From the NCBI GenBank assembly GCA_017562135.1, contig QEYB01001597.1, positions 372,001 to 436,000 on the forward strand: a stretch of DNA of 64,000 nucleotides, read 5' to 3'. Below are positions 24,361 to 38,600 of this stretch, piece after piece. A program made the translations under genes and the position numbers. The DNA comes from Dipylidium caninum (Eukaryota; Platyhelminthes; Cestoda; Cyclophyllidea; Dipylidiidae). Below the pieces are notes generated by a model. The model searched no databases. It was not told the DNA's origin and was given only the letters and a program-made list of their open reading frames with translations. Every line of letters begins with the position of its first letter. The first letter of the stretch is position 1.

Positions 24361-26539
24361 GTCGATAAACATGATAGCAAATCAAAAGTAGTTTTAGCTT
24401 CAAAATAATTTTGTGAAGGAACCTGCGTCTTGATCTACGTAACAGGCCCACTGTGTACGCAAACGCGGTTCACAAGAATAAACGCGGCAAGAGTAGTAAC
24501 TTTATTCGACGCTTTCGATGCAGGAAAATCATCAATAATATATGAATTGCTAGGGCAGATACCTCGTAAAGAAAATCAGGGAGATGAAATTCTCCAGAGT
24601 GGTGTTTGACACCTTATGAGCATTTATGTTGCGTGCGGGCAACCGACGACGATAAAGCAGCCTCGAACGAAACGCAATTGCAAGCCGCGCCTTCAAACAA
24701 ATAACTAAAACAATAGCATCGTGCCCTTGAAATAATGAGGGTGGTGGCAATAACAATTGTAGCAAAGTGCTGCATATGAACGAATAAATCTTTATGAATT
24801 AAATGGTTTTTGACAGGTTTATTTAGGTTGCATAATTTGTATACGTTTCAATCCGGCGCGATTAAAAGGTGATTATATAAATGCATGCGTTAGCGGGAAC
24901 TTTGCAGCCGAATTACAGTTTTGAACCGTTAAAATACATTCCCAGACCCTTTTGACCCAAGATGTTAAAAATTGTTGTCTGACGAGGGGGGGTTCATCAT
25001 ATCTGCGACATTAATAATAAATGGCCGTTTTTGGTGACCGTACCCTACAATGAAATCCTCACTACAAGCCACATAACTTCCTCATTCTTACGACTAATCC
25101 CGATAAACTTTTAAATCCATTCATCTATACGTAGAGTTATGATTTTTCAAGCGCTATAGTAATACAGTCGTATATTGCAGAAAGTTGGGATTTAAGAAAC
25201 TCGATTAGACGGACTGGGTACTGCATTTACGTCTCATGTCGGAAGATTGAAGAAGCGGTAAAGCCAAAAAAGCAACTAGCATGGATTTTGATTCAATTTC
25301 TCCTAAACATTTTATGATGTGAGAGCCAAGATCTAGCACCATGGGTTTGCTTTTGTCCCGATTTCAATATCATAGGGAACAACCCCAGCGATTGAGTCAC
25401 GTGGCATAATGAAATGAAACTGCTCACGTAGGTATAAAAATCGTAGGTTGCTCTCGGGTTTGCCGCTTATCTGCAACATTGTAATAAACAGGGTGGATGG
25501 GCTGATTGAAAGCAAGTTTAACAAAACAACCATTTGTAATGAATTACAGAGTAAGAAACATCCTAGCTGTGTCCGTATTACACACAAGCCTGCAATGTTA
25601 ATTATATATATAGTTGTTTATGTTTGTATGGAAACCAAAATAATAATTGTAAATCATTTCTCAAAGAAAATATGTAGGAATAAGAGGCTATCGAATACAC
25701 TTAAGCAAGTATTACGCGACAAAATGCCTGACTATCAAAAGAGCCATTGGTGGCAACATGATACTTATCCCTGATTTGTTGTTTAGGTACAAATAGTTTA
25801 AATCTGTCTCTGTGTATTCTAAGACAGAGGGATCGAGTCGTCCACGCAAATATCAAACATTTTGCATCAATGTAATATCTATCGGGTCGTAACATGCAGT
25901 AACTATGGGGAAGAAGAAGATTTGTATGTCCTGATTGAGATAAGGTCCGACACATTTTCGTGCACTCATGAAAAGACAGACACTTATAAAAGCTCCGAAA
26001 TTTGCCGTAGACACAAACACTTATCCTAACTGTTAATTGAACAAATTGTCAGAATAAGCAGTAACCAAATTTAAATTGTTGCAGTAGAAGGATTTTTTGT
26101 ACAATGAGGAATCAATGTCTTGCAGCTGAAGTTAAAAGAACAGTTTGCAAAAAGTTATCGTACAAACCCTGTATAATTGTGCAATCTGTTATTATGTTAA
26201 GACAAAAATATAAAGCCATGACCGTTTCATGTAAAAGTGAAAGTGATCAGCCTTGCTTTTCTGCAATTTTTTTATGTTGCCCACCATTCGCACTTTATAT
26301 TTTGTTTGAATTTGCTACAAGAATGAACATGGTATACATTACTTGATTGCGGCTTTTTAAGTGACCCTTTTCGACATATGGCCCAAGATTTTCTCGTTTG
26401 AGTCAGGCCGTTTGCCATTGCCATTGTGTTGTCATCACCAACCGCATTTCGACCTAACTTTCGAAAATCGCTTCAAATGTTACCCTCCACACAGTTTTCA
26501 GTAGTAAGCTAATATTTTCTTGCATTTACTCATATTGAG
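24361..26539. other. Divergent intergenic region
   Basis: About 2.2 kb of AT-rich sequence between the head-to-head starts of the receptor (minus) and the coiled-coil gene (plus). It should hold both promoters, but no convincing TATA box or shared element could be picked by eye for the plus-strand gene. Open frames here are short and unrecognised. Confidence 0.5.
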
Positions 26540-26641
26540 ATGGATTCAAGATTTCGAAGTCCTGTTATCCCAAGAAAAGCAGTAGGGACCGAAGAAGCAG
26601 CAACAACACTCGCAAAGAAATCTAAACGGTCCAAATCGACC
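26540..26641 (+). CDS. Coiled-coil gene exon 1
   Basis: 34 codons starting MDSRFRSPVIPRK, basic and Ser/Thr-rich, ending in phase 0 at ACC|GTAAGT. The next intron is only 32 bases. Confidence 0.8.
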
Positions 26642-29600
26642 GTAAGTATTGATTAAATGTGAACATTTTTTAGGAAAATTCGTTGGAAAAGAGTGACCCA
26701 TTTATGCGGATGGGGGCGAAAGGAGAGTCCAAACCCGAAGACCCAATGGCTGTCCTGAACAAACGGTGGTCAATTATAGCAAAAAATCAGGAGACGGTGT
26801 GTGATTTATTTTATTATTGGACGTTGGCAGATGTCAAAACAGGAACTCCTTAATAATTACCGGTTGCTTATGAATGACCATCTGCGGCTCGAAAGATTTC
26901 TTTCCATTCTCACTAAGGACAATGAAATGGTAAGACTTCGTCCCTTTATGCAACTACGATGCATTTTTTGTATAACTCTTAGCAATATTTTCTCATTACT
27001 TATCCAACAAATATTATTGCTTTTATTTTTCAACCTAATCATAGGCGCGTAATCGCCTGCAGACAGACCTTTTGGACGCTATGATGTGCATCGAGGATTT
27101 AAAACAGGCATTGGAAGTTCGCATGGCACGCGTAAGCATCCCATCTCGTTACTATATGTCGATTCGTTAATTTACTTTCACTCGTTTTGCTCCAGATCAG
27201 TGTCTCTTCGTCGCGTATTTGCGTAGGATTAGGGGTTTCACGTACCCCCCACTTAGCTTCACTCCTTCAGAATCAATTAAGCCGAATATCTAAAAGCTCA
27301 CATATAGATGTAAGTGGTAGTAGAGGAAGTTAGACAAGAGTCTTCTCCCATGTAGATTTCATCCCGTATAGTTAGTTATTATTTATTTAAATTGCCAGTG
27401 CAGAAGTATTGTGAATGCTGGTGAAGCCGACTCTGAGGGGATATTAAACCATTACAGAGGAGAAACTCCTCTTAAGTCATGTCTTTGCTGACCGTTTGCC
27501 ACATCATCCCGGATTTTAGTGAGGTGAGACAGTTCTACACGTCGTCGTGAGATAATTTGGTCTACGTAGGAGTGATTTTTCGAAGAATGGGCTGAGGGTG
27601 GGACGATTTGCGGCTGTCATCCCTCTCAAGTGAGGGAATCGGGCTGGTAGAAGTAGGCATATCACATCAAACTAACTTCCTCCTAAACATAGTATTAGTC
27701 GGCTGAAAGGCTTCCTTTGCAGCGTATCCACCCTAAGAGGTGCCTCTCTGTGAACAGTCAGCTGCGTCGCAACACGGAGGATGTTAGATGCGCCCTGAGG
27801 TGCATGCGCCTACCTCGGTGCCTCTGCGTCTAGTTGCCAGTGCGTTGGGCTCCCTCTCCGCATTATAAAGTCTGTCCCTCTGTCTGTCGGTGTGAGTGTG
27901 CCTATGTGGGATGCACATCGGCGATTACAACTTGACATGACGATGAAGTATGGGATGGGGCGCTCCGTGTTTTCCCTTGGAGGGAGGTGGCACCGTCCTC
28001 GTCTAACGCTCTCTCCACCTGCCTGTGCATGGCTGATGAGACCCCCTCGCCTCCCTCCGTCTGCCCTCGCGTATCCGTCACGGAACCGTTTCGCTCGGAT
28101 GAAAAACTGCAGGCGTTTTTTATACTTGTCCTCGCGCTGGCCCACGTCCCAACGTCTTCTCTCTCATCTACCCGTCATGCCTTTTGAGGCGGAGAAAAAC
28201 CTTCTGCCGGTGGGCAATCGTGGGGCGGTGTGAGGCGAGGAGACACTTAACTGCGGTCAGTTGCAGAGTGAACTCGTTTGGCCGCGAGTCTGGCCCGTGT
28301 TGCGAGAGCGAGAGGGCGACTGTTTGCTCTCCACCTTATTTGCGTCGTAATTCGTCTGTAACTCGATCAAATTTGAAGTCACCCTGGGTGAAATCTCCGC
28401 ACATCCTCCCGAAATAACAGAGTTTCTGCCGCCCTGAGTGTTGAGGACAATGTCAATGCCTGAAATTAAATGGGGCAGAGAAGATTCTCCCTGCTGAAGC
28501 TGAGTCGGCGGAGTTTCTGTCCACCACTCGAGTGATTCACGACTCTCTGCGTGGCTCTAACCGTCTCCAGCGGTCGACCACCCTCTCGCCCAGTAACCTT
28601 ACCTGAAGGGGGATGAGGAGTTCGCCCATTCCTCGCAGACCTTCTCTTCCCCTGACGCAAGCTGCTGTCTCGAGTGATGAACTCCTCATAGATCGTTCAT
28701 CTGTCGACAGGGAAGACGACCCCAGAATACCGGGCACAGCTTTGTACGAGTATTAACCGCCTTCCGGTGCTCATAGGGGAGAAACGATGAAGTGTTAGGC
28801 GAAGCGACTGCGAAACCTCGTTTGTCTCCGCCGTCCGCTAGCGGAGACGAGTGAGAGTGGCGCAAGTCGGCAAGAGACGACTCTCTCAGGCGCAGGGTCC
28901 GGGGTGGAAAAAGGCTCCTGCGCGGATTTCTGCGGCCCGACGTCACCCGGGCCAGTCAACAGTCTCCTCGGCACCTTACGAAAATTGTGCACATTCGCCC
29001 AATTAGTTGCGGTTGGCCCCTGAGCTGTGGGCGCTGGGACGAGGGACGAGGCACGAGGCACGAGGCCCGCTGTTTCGTCAGGGGAGGTCGTGTGAAAAGG
29101 TCACCTCAGCAATTTGCCGTGTGAACGCGGCTGTGGAGGAGGACGCAAGGCAATTCGCCTTCTCACTGAGAGGCGAAGAGAAGCATTTGCTTCCCTTTCG
29201 TTCCCTCCCATTCAAATGAAAGTTAACACGTAGAAAATTGGGCCTCGAATAGCAGAAGTAGACAATTTTTGATGTTACCTGTTAGTTATTGGAAATACTT
29301 TGTTTTTATTTCTTAACTAAAGGTAAGATTCTTTTCGTATTTTGTTCTTATACTTTGCTCCTTCTAAGATGGTTTCTTCCACTGCCTCATCTCTCTCCTA
29401 CTTTTCCTTTTAGCGCCGAAAAATCGTAAGTCCAGTCGATTGATTTCATTGTTCACCGCCACAAACCCCCTTTCCCCTTCGCCCCAACGCGTCCCGTCTC
29501 GTCCAACCGACGTCGCCGGGTCGTCAGGACAGAAGTTTCGCCTCTTCACGACTCAAGCGGGCCGTCGAAGGGGGCGGTTTGGGGGCCACCATTCGCCCAC

Positions 29601-32600
29601 TGAACCCGGTCGGGTGTTAATTACCGTCCAGCCGGTAGACGTCTGTGGGGATTTACTAGTTGGTTGCGGGTCTGCTTCCTCGCGTCTGTTATCTCTCAAT
29701 GGGTCGCCTGTTCCTCCTACCCGACGCCCCATCCGCTGAAGGCTGGGGGGAAGGTGGGGGATGGGGGAAGGACTGGCAGACCTTAGACACTCACTGTCAA
29801 TCGTGTTGTGTCTAACGTTAAAGGGAAATATGGTGGACTCCTTCGTCTGAGCTGCAGATATGATCAACTTTAATTTCTTTTGAACGTTAATCTTTCTACC
29901 TTCAATGCCGTAATTGGATTACCCCCCAACCCCTTCTGCTCACCACAAAAAGCCTACACACGCACCTACAAAAGCCTAAAACAGCCCGACGCCCTGTCAT
30001 CGCCTCGCAGACTTGCAAATCTCCCCGCTGCCGTGACGCAAGTCCGATTCACAGCCCCAAGGACAAAGTGCCAGATCAGACTGGAGCGAGTCGGCGCCTG
30101 TTGCCCCTGACGGCGCTAAGTGAAAGTCTTTGGTCGCTCCACCAGCCAATCGCCTGCCGACAGACGTGAAACTTGCACAGCTGCGGCCTCGTGATTGGTG
30201 GAGGCGGGCCCGACGTAGGGGCGGGCCCGACGTAGGGGTGCGACAAATCACTGCCCCCTCGGCTGTCACCGTCCCAATGACGCTCTATGGGACCGCCAAA
30301 TCTCATTCTTCACCCGGTTAAACCAGTCTTTCCTCCGCTGTGAAATTGCAACTCTCTTACCATTCTATCACGACGAGACCAATGAAAGCGCACGATTTGT
30401 CTGCTTCCGAAGCAAACTGGCAGGCAGGCAGGCGGGCGGCCGCGCGAGAGAGCGGACGGACAGGCGGGCGGGCGGTGGGAGAAGCAGACAGGCTGGGCGA
30501 CTGGGAAGCCGTGGAGGGGATAGCGTAATCTATTTTTGCCCGCAGACATGTGCAGAGAGCGGCGTAGTTAGAATTGTCGGGCTGTTCCGTGGCGAAGCTC
30601 ACCGTTTAGTACGTGGAGTCACGTACGCGGTGCCGTGACGAGGCGGTGTACGCAATCGGCGATTAAGACGTTCTCCGGGCCGCGGAAGGCATTTCGGGCC
30701 TGTAGGAGGCTCCGATCGACCAGTTGCCGGCAGGTGAATTAGACTCTTTCCGAGGTGGAGGAGACAGGGAAATCCCTTTTCCTTGGCTCACCGGCGCGGT
30801 ACATTTGACCTACAAAGGCCGAGTGAAGGCAGCAGCAGGGGAGTCACTGGTAGATGAAAAAGAGGAGAGGAGGATGAGAAGGAGCAATATTTCAGTAAGG
30901 AAGGTGACCGCCACATTCCCTCCTGTGCGCCCGTCGCAGCTGACGCAAAGGACTTCTCTCGGCGTCAGCAGGTCCGCGTATGGCAGGCGTCTGTCGTGGC
31001 AATTGGTTTCTCCTCTGCGCGTCAATTCAAATCATCAACGTGGAAATGCATCGGTGCTGGCTTTGCCGTGCAAGTCGGCGGCCTTTATGTCTCGCGGCTT
31101 CAGCGAATTCCCTCACCTGCCCGGGGGGGGGGGAGGGGCGAGGCAATGTGGTCCAGGTTCTATGCCGTGACTGCGGTTGTCTGAGCCCTACGAGCCCTGA
31201 GTCGGCCGGTCCCTCCGCCTCCACCCTCGCCTCCGCGTGGCGCAGTGTGGGGCAGCGCTGGAGCGAGAGTGCCGACAGCCCCGCTGTCGACGGTGAAGTG
31301 GCCCGTGGACGGTCCGCCGTGCCGTAAGGCAGAGAAGCAGACGCAGTTGAATTACTTAGGCCACAGCAGAATCGGTTGGTTGCATGCGTTGGCGGTAATT
31401 ATCTCCCCTCCGTGTCCCAAAGAGCTCTGACAATATTAGATTCGCCCCGCGGGCAGAAAGGAGTCCAACCGGCCGATCCAAGTGGAGCTCACTTATTTGC
31501 TCGTGCCGCCAGAGAGTTTCCTCACCCAACCTGAATGCAGGCGGGACTGGAAATGGCCGCCCCGCGGGCGGAGGGGTCGCGGCGGGCAGAAAGCGACCCT
31601 GGCACGAACGGACCCGACGAGGCGCGTGGAGTGGCCGGCGGCGCGATTAATCGCCCGAGATAGTCCAGTCTTAATGGCGAGGCGGCGGTGGCAGATAAGA
31701 GCACACGCCACAGACACTGCGGGGCGTTGTGAGGAACACTGCAACCGTCCTTCGGAGTTTTTGTTGCCTTGAGCGGGTGGCAGAGACGCGAGGCTGCGGC
31801 GGGGGGAGGGGGGCGCAGACGGTCGGCGGTGAATCCTGGGACGGGGGAGGGGGAAGGGGGGAAAGGGGCCTTTTTTAAACAAAAACTTGTGGCCTACTGC
31901 CAAGATTTGCCCATTGGAGGGAGGATTTCCAAGCCTCGCGTCTCCAATGACACGAGGACGTAGAGTCCCACGAGAGCCTGCTTCTTTTACGAGATATTTT
32001 ACGCTTTTTTCACTCTTTTTGTTCTGAGGACCCCCGTGAGGCGGAGGAGAGGAGATCGCTCATTCGACAGAACAAAAAACTTCTAAACCAGGTGATTTTC
32101 CCATCACTTTTGCTTTCTCATACTCGGGTTTTTTTGTCGTGCAATGGCGGGTTCCCCTCCACGCAATGACCTCGTTTGGAAGGCCGCCTCGCCTCTCGCG
32201 GTCGGTCCGCTTCTTTCGCCTTCATCGTCTCCCCCGTCCACGCTACGGCGACCCGTCTTTCCCCGCATTTACCCCGTCGGGCGTGGTGGATCACCGCCGC
32301 CGCCGCCACCGCCACCGCAGGCACGGGAGTCGCTCTACGCTCACCTGCGTGGAGGAGCGCCAAGTGCGTGTCCGCCGGGCTCGGAGGGGAGTTCAGTCCC
32401 CTCGGGCTCCGGGTGAGAAGGAGCCCCTTCCCGGTGGCATCCTCGCCACCTCCGGGGTTGTTAAGCGCCATGACACGCGGGGAGACGATGGGGTGTCTGT
32501 AGCGCCTCACCAGCGACCACCCTCCGGTCGGTGGTGTTTCGCGGGACCGCAACAAACTGTCCTTTTCCAGTCCACGTCGAGGGGAGGTCGACATTTCCCC

Positions 32601-35600
32601 GCGACTGGCGGTAAACGCGTTGTTTCCTTTTGCAGCTCTACGAGTCGGCGAAGCGGATTGAAATGCTGGAGCTGGCCAAACTCGAGATGAAGGAGCAGTT
32701 GGAGTTGCTCGACTTTCAGATGGTGGAAATTGAAAACCAAAAGGCCATGGTGAGTGCCCACTTTGCCACGAGGGGACGAGGAAGTGGGAGTTGCCGCCCA
32801 GTTAAACGCACCACCACCGCACGCTTTCGCGGCCTGGAGTGGCAGAATGAAGCAGTCGAGGGTATTCTCCCATCCCATTGCGCCTTCGTCCAAGTTGGGT
32901 AGAGTTTTGGCCTAAATGCTGGGATTTTAAGAAGAGACCACAAATCCTACGCGTCGAACTGGCGTCGAGGGCTAAAAGGGCGGACGTAGAATGCTGCGCG
33001 ACGACTTCCACCGCAGGGGAAACGGGCATTTGACGGGTATTTCATGCCTTAAACTACGAGGGGGCTAATTCGAGGCGTCGATGCCTTTTTTAGGTGGAGG
33101 AGGAGTTGCGTCGTCAACCGGCGTGTGAGAACGGGACTACCCAGACAGAGGTGAGACCTCTTGCATCCCCTCCGCCCCGCGTCCCCTCCGCCACGCCCCG
33201 CCTCGGCCCGGCCTGCCAACGCGCCGCTTCGGCCCCTCCCTCCACCTGCCGAGTGAGCTAAGAGGCCGCGTGAATGCGTGGAACCTCCGGCACCCTCGCA
33301 GCGCTCACGGCACCGAGGCGCCGCAGAGCGAAAACACTCCGGGCGCCCCACGACCCGACTGGCTGTCCGCCGTGGACGTCTCAGTCCCGGGTTCGGCCTG
33401 AGGGCGAGTGAACCAGAGAATTTGGGCTTCAACACCACTTTGAACCGGTGGCGTAAAGTAGCGTGAAAGAATTAAAGAGGCTGCTGGGGGAAAAGGTTTG
33501 TTTCTAAAAATCTTTGTGTTTCCCCAGTAGACCGGCGACACTGTGCCTCACCTCCGCAATAATTGTTCACCGCTCAAAATCAGTCTGCTTGCCTTAGAAT
33601 TTCATTTTGTCATTGCGACTGCGAGGCAGGTGAAGTCACCAGCTGCGTCGCCCGGCCAGGCTAATTGTCCACTTCGTCGGACGTCTCCCTTTGTGCCCTC
33701 TTTCTTCCCGCCTGACAGCCCGAAGAACTCCCCACGTAGCCCAAAACGCCATAAGGCAGAAGACCCTTCTACTGTGAGCCACTTTTCATCTCCTCCCGCC
33801 TGTTCGCACGTCGTGAGAGTCGAGTTGGCACACTTGGACATCCTCTTCCCCGGCACAATACCATTGGGGTCCAAAAATCTCCTTTTGCAGGGGGGGGGGC
33901 GGGAGGGAAGCCACCCGACGACACGGCCTCGAGGGGCCCAGCAGCCCGCACTTGGGTGGACTCCCGGCGGCCGGGGAGGCGGCGGTGTCGCCCCGCCCGG
34001 CGTCTTCACTCGGCACGATGTGGTGGGCGGCCGCATTTCAGAGGAAAGAGCTTAAAATATCTTTTTGTTATGGCACATTTTTCGCACTGATGTGTGACGC
34101 CACTGCGGCCTGCTTCCTGCGGAGGTGGCCGCCTCCTCCCACTTTCCCCAGCGGCCCCTCGGCCTCGCCGACTCCGCCTCTTTGCAGCCTTCGTCGCGTC
34201 CCACGTCTCCCCTGACACTCGTAAAAAGCGATCAACGCAAGGAAGTTGGCATTTGTGGCGTGAAGGTCTCACGACGGCAAAGACAGGCTGAGGTCGTAGA
34301 CGCCTGCCTAAACTTCATCCAGCCGGGCTCCGCTTTCTCCTCAGTTGGCGCGATTCCACTCCGCGGACGAGGCTGATGATGCGGCGTGAATAAGTTGGAT
34401 TGCGAGGCGAATTGAGGCGACACGCCTGTTTCACCAGCAGCCGCGCCCAACGTTTGGCTCCGTTGTTTGCTTTCTTGGCTCTTGGGGGCCGTGATGATTT
34501 GCCCAAACCGCCCGGACGAAGATGGCGGTGGGAAGGAGCGAGCAGGAGGCAGACGACTTAGTTGTTTGCCTCCAGCGGAGCAGTCTTTGGAGGGCGGGCG
34601 AAAGACTGGGCGTCTCTTGTCTCTGCGCCCCACGCCGGGAAAAACCTTTCGGTCGGGAGGGAGGCGCAGCGAAAGGCGAGGCGGGGAGACAGGCCGGTGG
34701 TGTGGAATCTCACGGCGGGGGGTCGCGAAGACCTCGACGGATGCAGGACGCCCGAAAAGTTGGCAGCGTCCTCTTTTACTGCTGCACCAGGCGAAGGGCG
34801 AAGGGCGAAGCAGCTTCCTGCGAAAGGTGGCCGCCTATTTGACAAAGTCAACGATTACCGGGATTTACCCTCCGCGGAGATTGTACTTTTCGCAATGTAC
34901 TACGTCTTTCTCCCCTCCACCGTTCTCCCGCCGCCCAGCCCACCCAACCCCGTCCGGTCCCCTTCGCGCCTCCACCTCCGCTGCCCGGTGGGTTTTGCGG
35001 GCGGCACTTTGGCCGGCATGAGTGGCAATAAAACACAGCCGAGGGCAGTTCCTCCGGGGACAGGAGATATTTTTTTTCCCGAGGAAAAGGAATTAACTCC
35101 CCTTTTGGACAGTAAAGCCTCCTCCTCCTCCTCCTTCTCCCCCATTGGGTTCACCCCCACGCCAAGTCGACGTGGTGCGAGCTGACTCCGCGACGTCCAA
35201 AGGACGCACGACGGCTCCTGTTCGGCGCTGGCACACGCGCCATTCTCGCAGTGTTACGAGCAGCCTCGGACGGCCGGTTGCGACTTTTTTTTGTCAAACG
35301 AGTCCGCCGCATTGGTCGAGTCCACTGTTTATACGACACGGTCCACGGCGCTGCGTACGAGCGTAGAAACTGAAAAACTGTCCTGCATGTGCCTGTTTAC
35401 ACACACACACGTGTGTGTGCATGTGTTTGTGTGGAGATTCGGTCGATCGGCGTCGCTCCTTCCTGCGTGTGCGTGCTCCACTCAGGGCCGCGTCGCAACG
35501 CTGCCTCCGCGGCCGTTTTCTCGTTGCCCTGCGAGACCGGCCACGCACGGGGGCGAAGCACCTCCCCGCCGACTTGCTCCTCCTCCTCCTCCTCCTCCTC

Positions 35601-38600
35601 CTCCTCCTCCGAGGTCGGACGAGGCGCCTTGGGCATCACGTGGGCGCTATCTCTTCGGCCGAAAGGCCCGCTGCTGCCTTCTGGAGCGGTGGGCGCCTCG
35701 GCGTGCCCGAGGAGTCGGCCGGTGGTCCCGCGAACATCGCCCTTACGGTCGTGTGGCTGGTGGCCCGTCTGCAAGCAAATCAGAAGGACGGGTGTGCGAC
35801 GAGGGGCCGAGAGGGGCGGAAGGCGGCGGGCAGACGCTGTGACGCAGTTAAAGGCGGCCGGGTGTTGCTACACCAGGGGAGAAGGGGGAAAAGACGACTA
35901 TCTCCTCCGCCCCTTGTGCGCACTCTTTCCCGCCTCGGGGATGTAATTTTGCCGATCGCCGCTGTCGGGCGACTTGATGGGTCCGAAGATTTTTTTCTCT
36001 CAAACGCGGGAGGGTGGGAGGCGAGGATGAAGCAGCCCATCTTCCGTCCGAGGCAACGGCAATCACCCACACGTGAGGGCAACATGTAGGATGCGCAAAT
36101 CTGAGGCAATTTTGGGACAAAAACAACCTCGCAGTGGTGAAAATGTTGCTCGGCAGCACACCGAGATGGAGTTAGCGTTGTGGCGGAGTTTGTAGGGCGC
36201 ACAAAAGCCACCAGTGGACGACACGGCACTCAACGGGGACCAGATCAGCGGCGCAGTGGGCAGAGGCGGCGTCTTCTCCCTCGTCCGCCGCCTTTCCGCG
36301 CCAGTGCCACTCTCCGACGGGGAAAAACGGTGCTCGGAGGATGGGAAGCGGTGGGCGGGTCGGGCTGAGACAGACCGCAGCACCCGGCCTGACTCTCCCG
36401 CCGAGGTTAGCTGAATCCCTTTCGGGAGGCGGCACTCCAACTCTCTAAATGTCTCCCAGGCGAGTAACCTTGTGCCGTCGTCGTCGGCGTTGCAGAGGGG
36501 AGACTGTCCAGACCCTTTGAGCTGCCGTATTTGGAAGGCGAGGACGAAAGGGCGCGTAGAACTCTCGTCCTTCGTCGGGATCCCCTTCTCCTCATCCACG
36601 CCCTTTCGCACTACTCCATCTTCACTTTCTGCCCGCGCCTCCCCTTCCACGAAAGTCAGACGACAAAGCAAGGAATCATTCTGGCCCTCGCCAAGCGGAT
36701 GCCGTTCAAACTGCGCAGATGCGGCCTTAAAAGCTGATCTCGGTGTGATTGAGGCATAGAGCCGGTTGGCCAATCGTCCTGGTGGGACTGTAGCCTGCTC
36801 CAGAGCTTCCTGTTCGCGAGGAAGCGGCCTTCGTGCCCATCCGCCCTCGGTAAAAGACCCTTCTACGAACCGGTTGCTGAACGCATTCCGCGGGCATTCG
36901 ACCTGGAGCGGACTGATGAGGGAATTTTCCGCAGTCTGCGTCTCGGCCACGGACGCAGCCGCCGGAGCCAACGCCCGCAGCGGTTGAAGCAGCCTCGGTG
37001 ACGTGGTCTCCTCGGTCCGGGAGCCTGTCAACCCCCCAACCCGGCGCTCCGCCTCGTCGGTGACAGGAGGGGTGCTTGAGCCCTCGCGAATCCTCGGCTG
37101 CCTCGTGGCATCCTCCTGGTTCCGTCCGGAAGGACGTTTAAGCGCCTCGACCTGCCTTGTTTTCGCCCCGGTCGGCGTCGTGGCATCAGACCACCGCTTG
37201 TTTCTGGAATCGAGGCGACGGGATGATGGGGCGGAGCATGCGGGCTTCCCATCGCCTGTCATCAACGTCGGCCCGCCCCGCCCCGCCTCGTCTTCCTATC
37301 CCACGCCTGTCCGATTTGCCCTCCCTAATTAGTCCGGCGCCGAGGAGTTCGCGTTTAAGGATATTCGCTCGTCCAAGGTCTGCTGAATGAGTCTCGAACT
37401 TCTCTTTGTGCAGCGGTTACACAGGAGGGGAAGTTGGGTCTCGCCTCGCCTCGACCTCGCCGACCGCACGGGACACCCGCCCCGCCCCCCGCGTGCGAGC
37501 CCCAGCGCGGCCTGGCGGTGCCCCCCCCCAAAATGCCAGAGTGAAGGCCGGAGGACTTATCGCCGCCGGCGCGACAGCCTCGTCCACGCCTGCGGTCGTC
37601 GTGTCAACGTCGGAACTGCCGCACGGAGCGCAGGTTGGAGACAATTTGGTCGGGAATGACAGTTTTCTTAGGAGGCGCTGCGACAAATTGGCAGGTTAGT
37701 CGAGCCGGGGAGGCCGGGAGCCACGTGGGCCTCGTAGAGAACCTGTCGCGGCGGAGGTCTTTGGTGAACGCCTTTCTTGTGCAGCCGACGGGCATGGCGT
37801 TCGAAGTGTCGACTGCTTTGAAGTCGTTGCAACGAACGAAAGCCGCACAAACACCGCGCCTTCCCGTCCGACGCGGGTTAAGTGGGCATCCGCCGTCCTC
37901 GTCCTGCCAGAGTCAACGGTGCGGCCTCGGCGACCTCGAGCGCTGAGGCCCACGACAACGGCTTGTCGAGGGATCTGCAGCGAAGAGAGCAGCTGCCCCT
38001 CCTCCTCCTCCTCTTCTGGCACAGCTGGAACGGCAAAAAGTTGCTAGGACACCTGTGAAGTCAACGAAATTTTTGCAACCGAGAATGCGGATCGCTCGCC
38101 GGAGAAGCGGAGAGGAGGGGGAAGCGGCAGCGGAAGCGAATAATTTATGGGGAATGTCGTTTCCTATTGCCTCTGCCGCCTCTCCGCCCCGAGGCATTCT
38201 CCGCCGGAGCGGTCCCGCCCCGACACCGGGCGGTGAGGCCGGGGATCACGTCGGCTCGCGCCTTGCCTCGACGTGGAGGCAACACGGCGGCTCCGCGCAC
38301 TCCATTCGTCGCAGTCCGTCCATGTCTACCCGTGGGGGAATGAAAAGCCTCAGGCGAGGGAGCGCACGGGGCGGCGGAGGAGTGATTCGTGCAGAACCGA
38401 CCTCGTGGGGCAGAACGCCGGCTGTTGACGCCGGGTGTCGACAGGCCTGACTGCCCTGTCCTCCGACGGGTGGACCGCTGCCGGCCGAAGGCTGAATTTG
38501 TTTTGCTACGCAACGATTCTCTTCTACTCTGCTCACCCTTTTCTGACACCTCTGTTTTCTCGAGAGGTCCCTTCGCCCCGCTCTCGAGCTCGTATCACCG

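Larger units (their letters stand above)
27310..32635 (+). other. Long intron of coiled-coil gene (5.3 kb)
   Basis: Becomes GC-rich from about 27.8 kb. It contains a candidate AG|GT recursive splice site (29321-29324), a candidate 12-base micro-exon (29414-29425), a 17-bp direct repeat pair (30205-30238) and GGCA/GGCG repeats near 30420-30475. Another weak exon candidate starts after CTTTGCAG at 27723 but lacks a good in-phase donor. No nested gene was recognised. Confidence 0.6.

Noticed and set aside
27723..27800. Exon candidate after acceptor CTTCCTTTGCAG
   Set aside because: Open in phase 0, but the only phase-correct donor (GAT|GTTAGA) is poor and the peptide is not helical like its neighbours.
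35389..36089. Overlapping open frames of 183-224 codons around the CTC repeat
   Set aside because: Several frames on both strands are open at once because of GC and trinucleotide repeats; none has splice signals in phase with the host gene.
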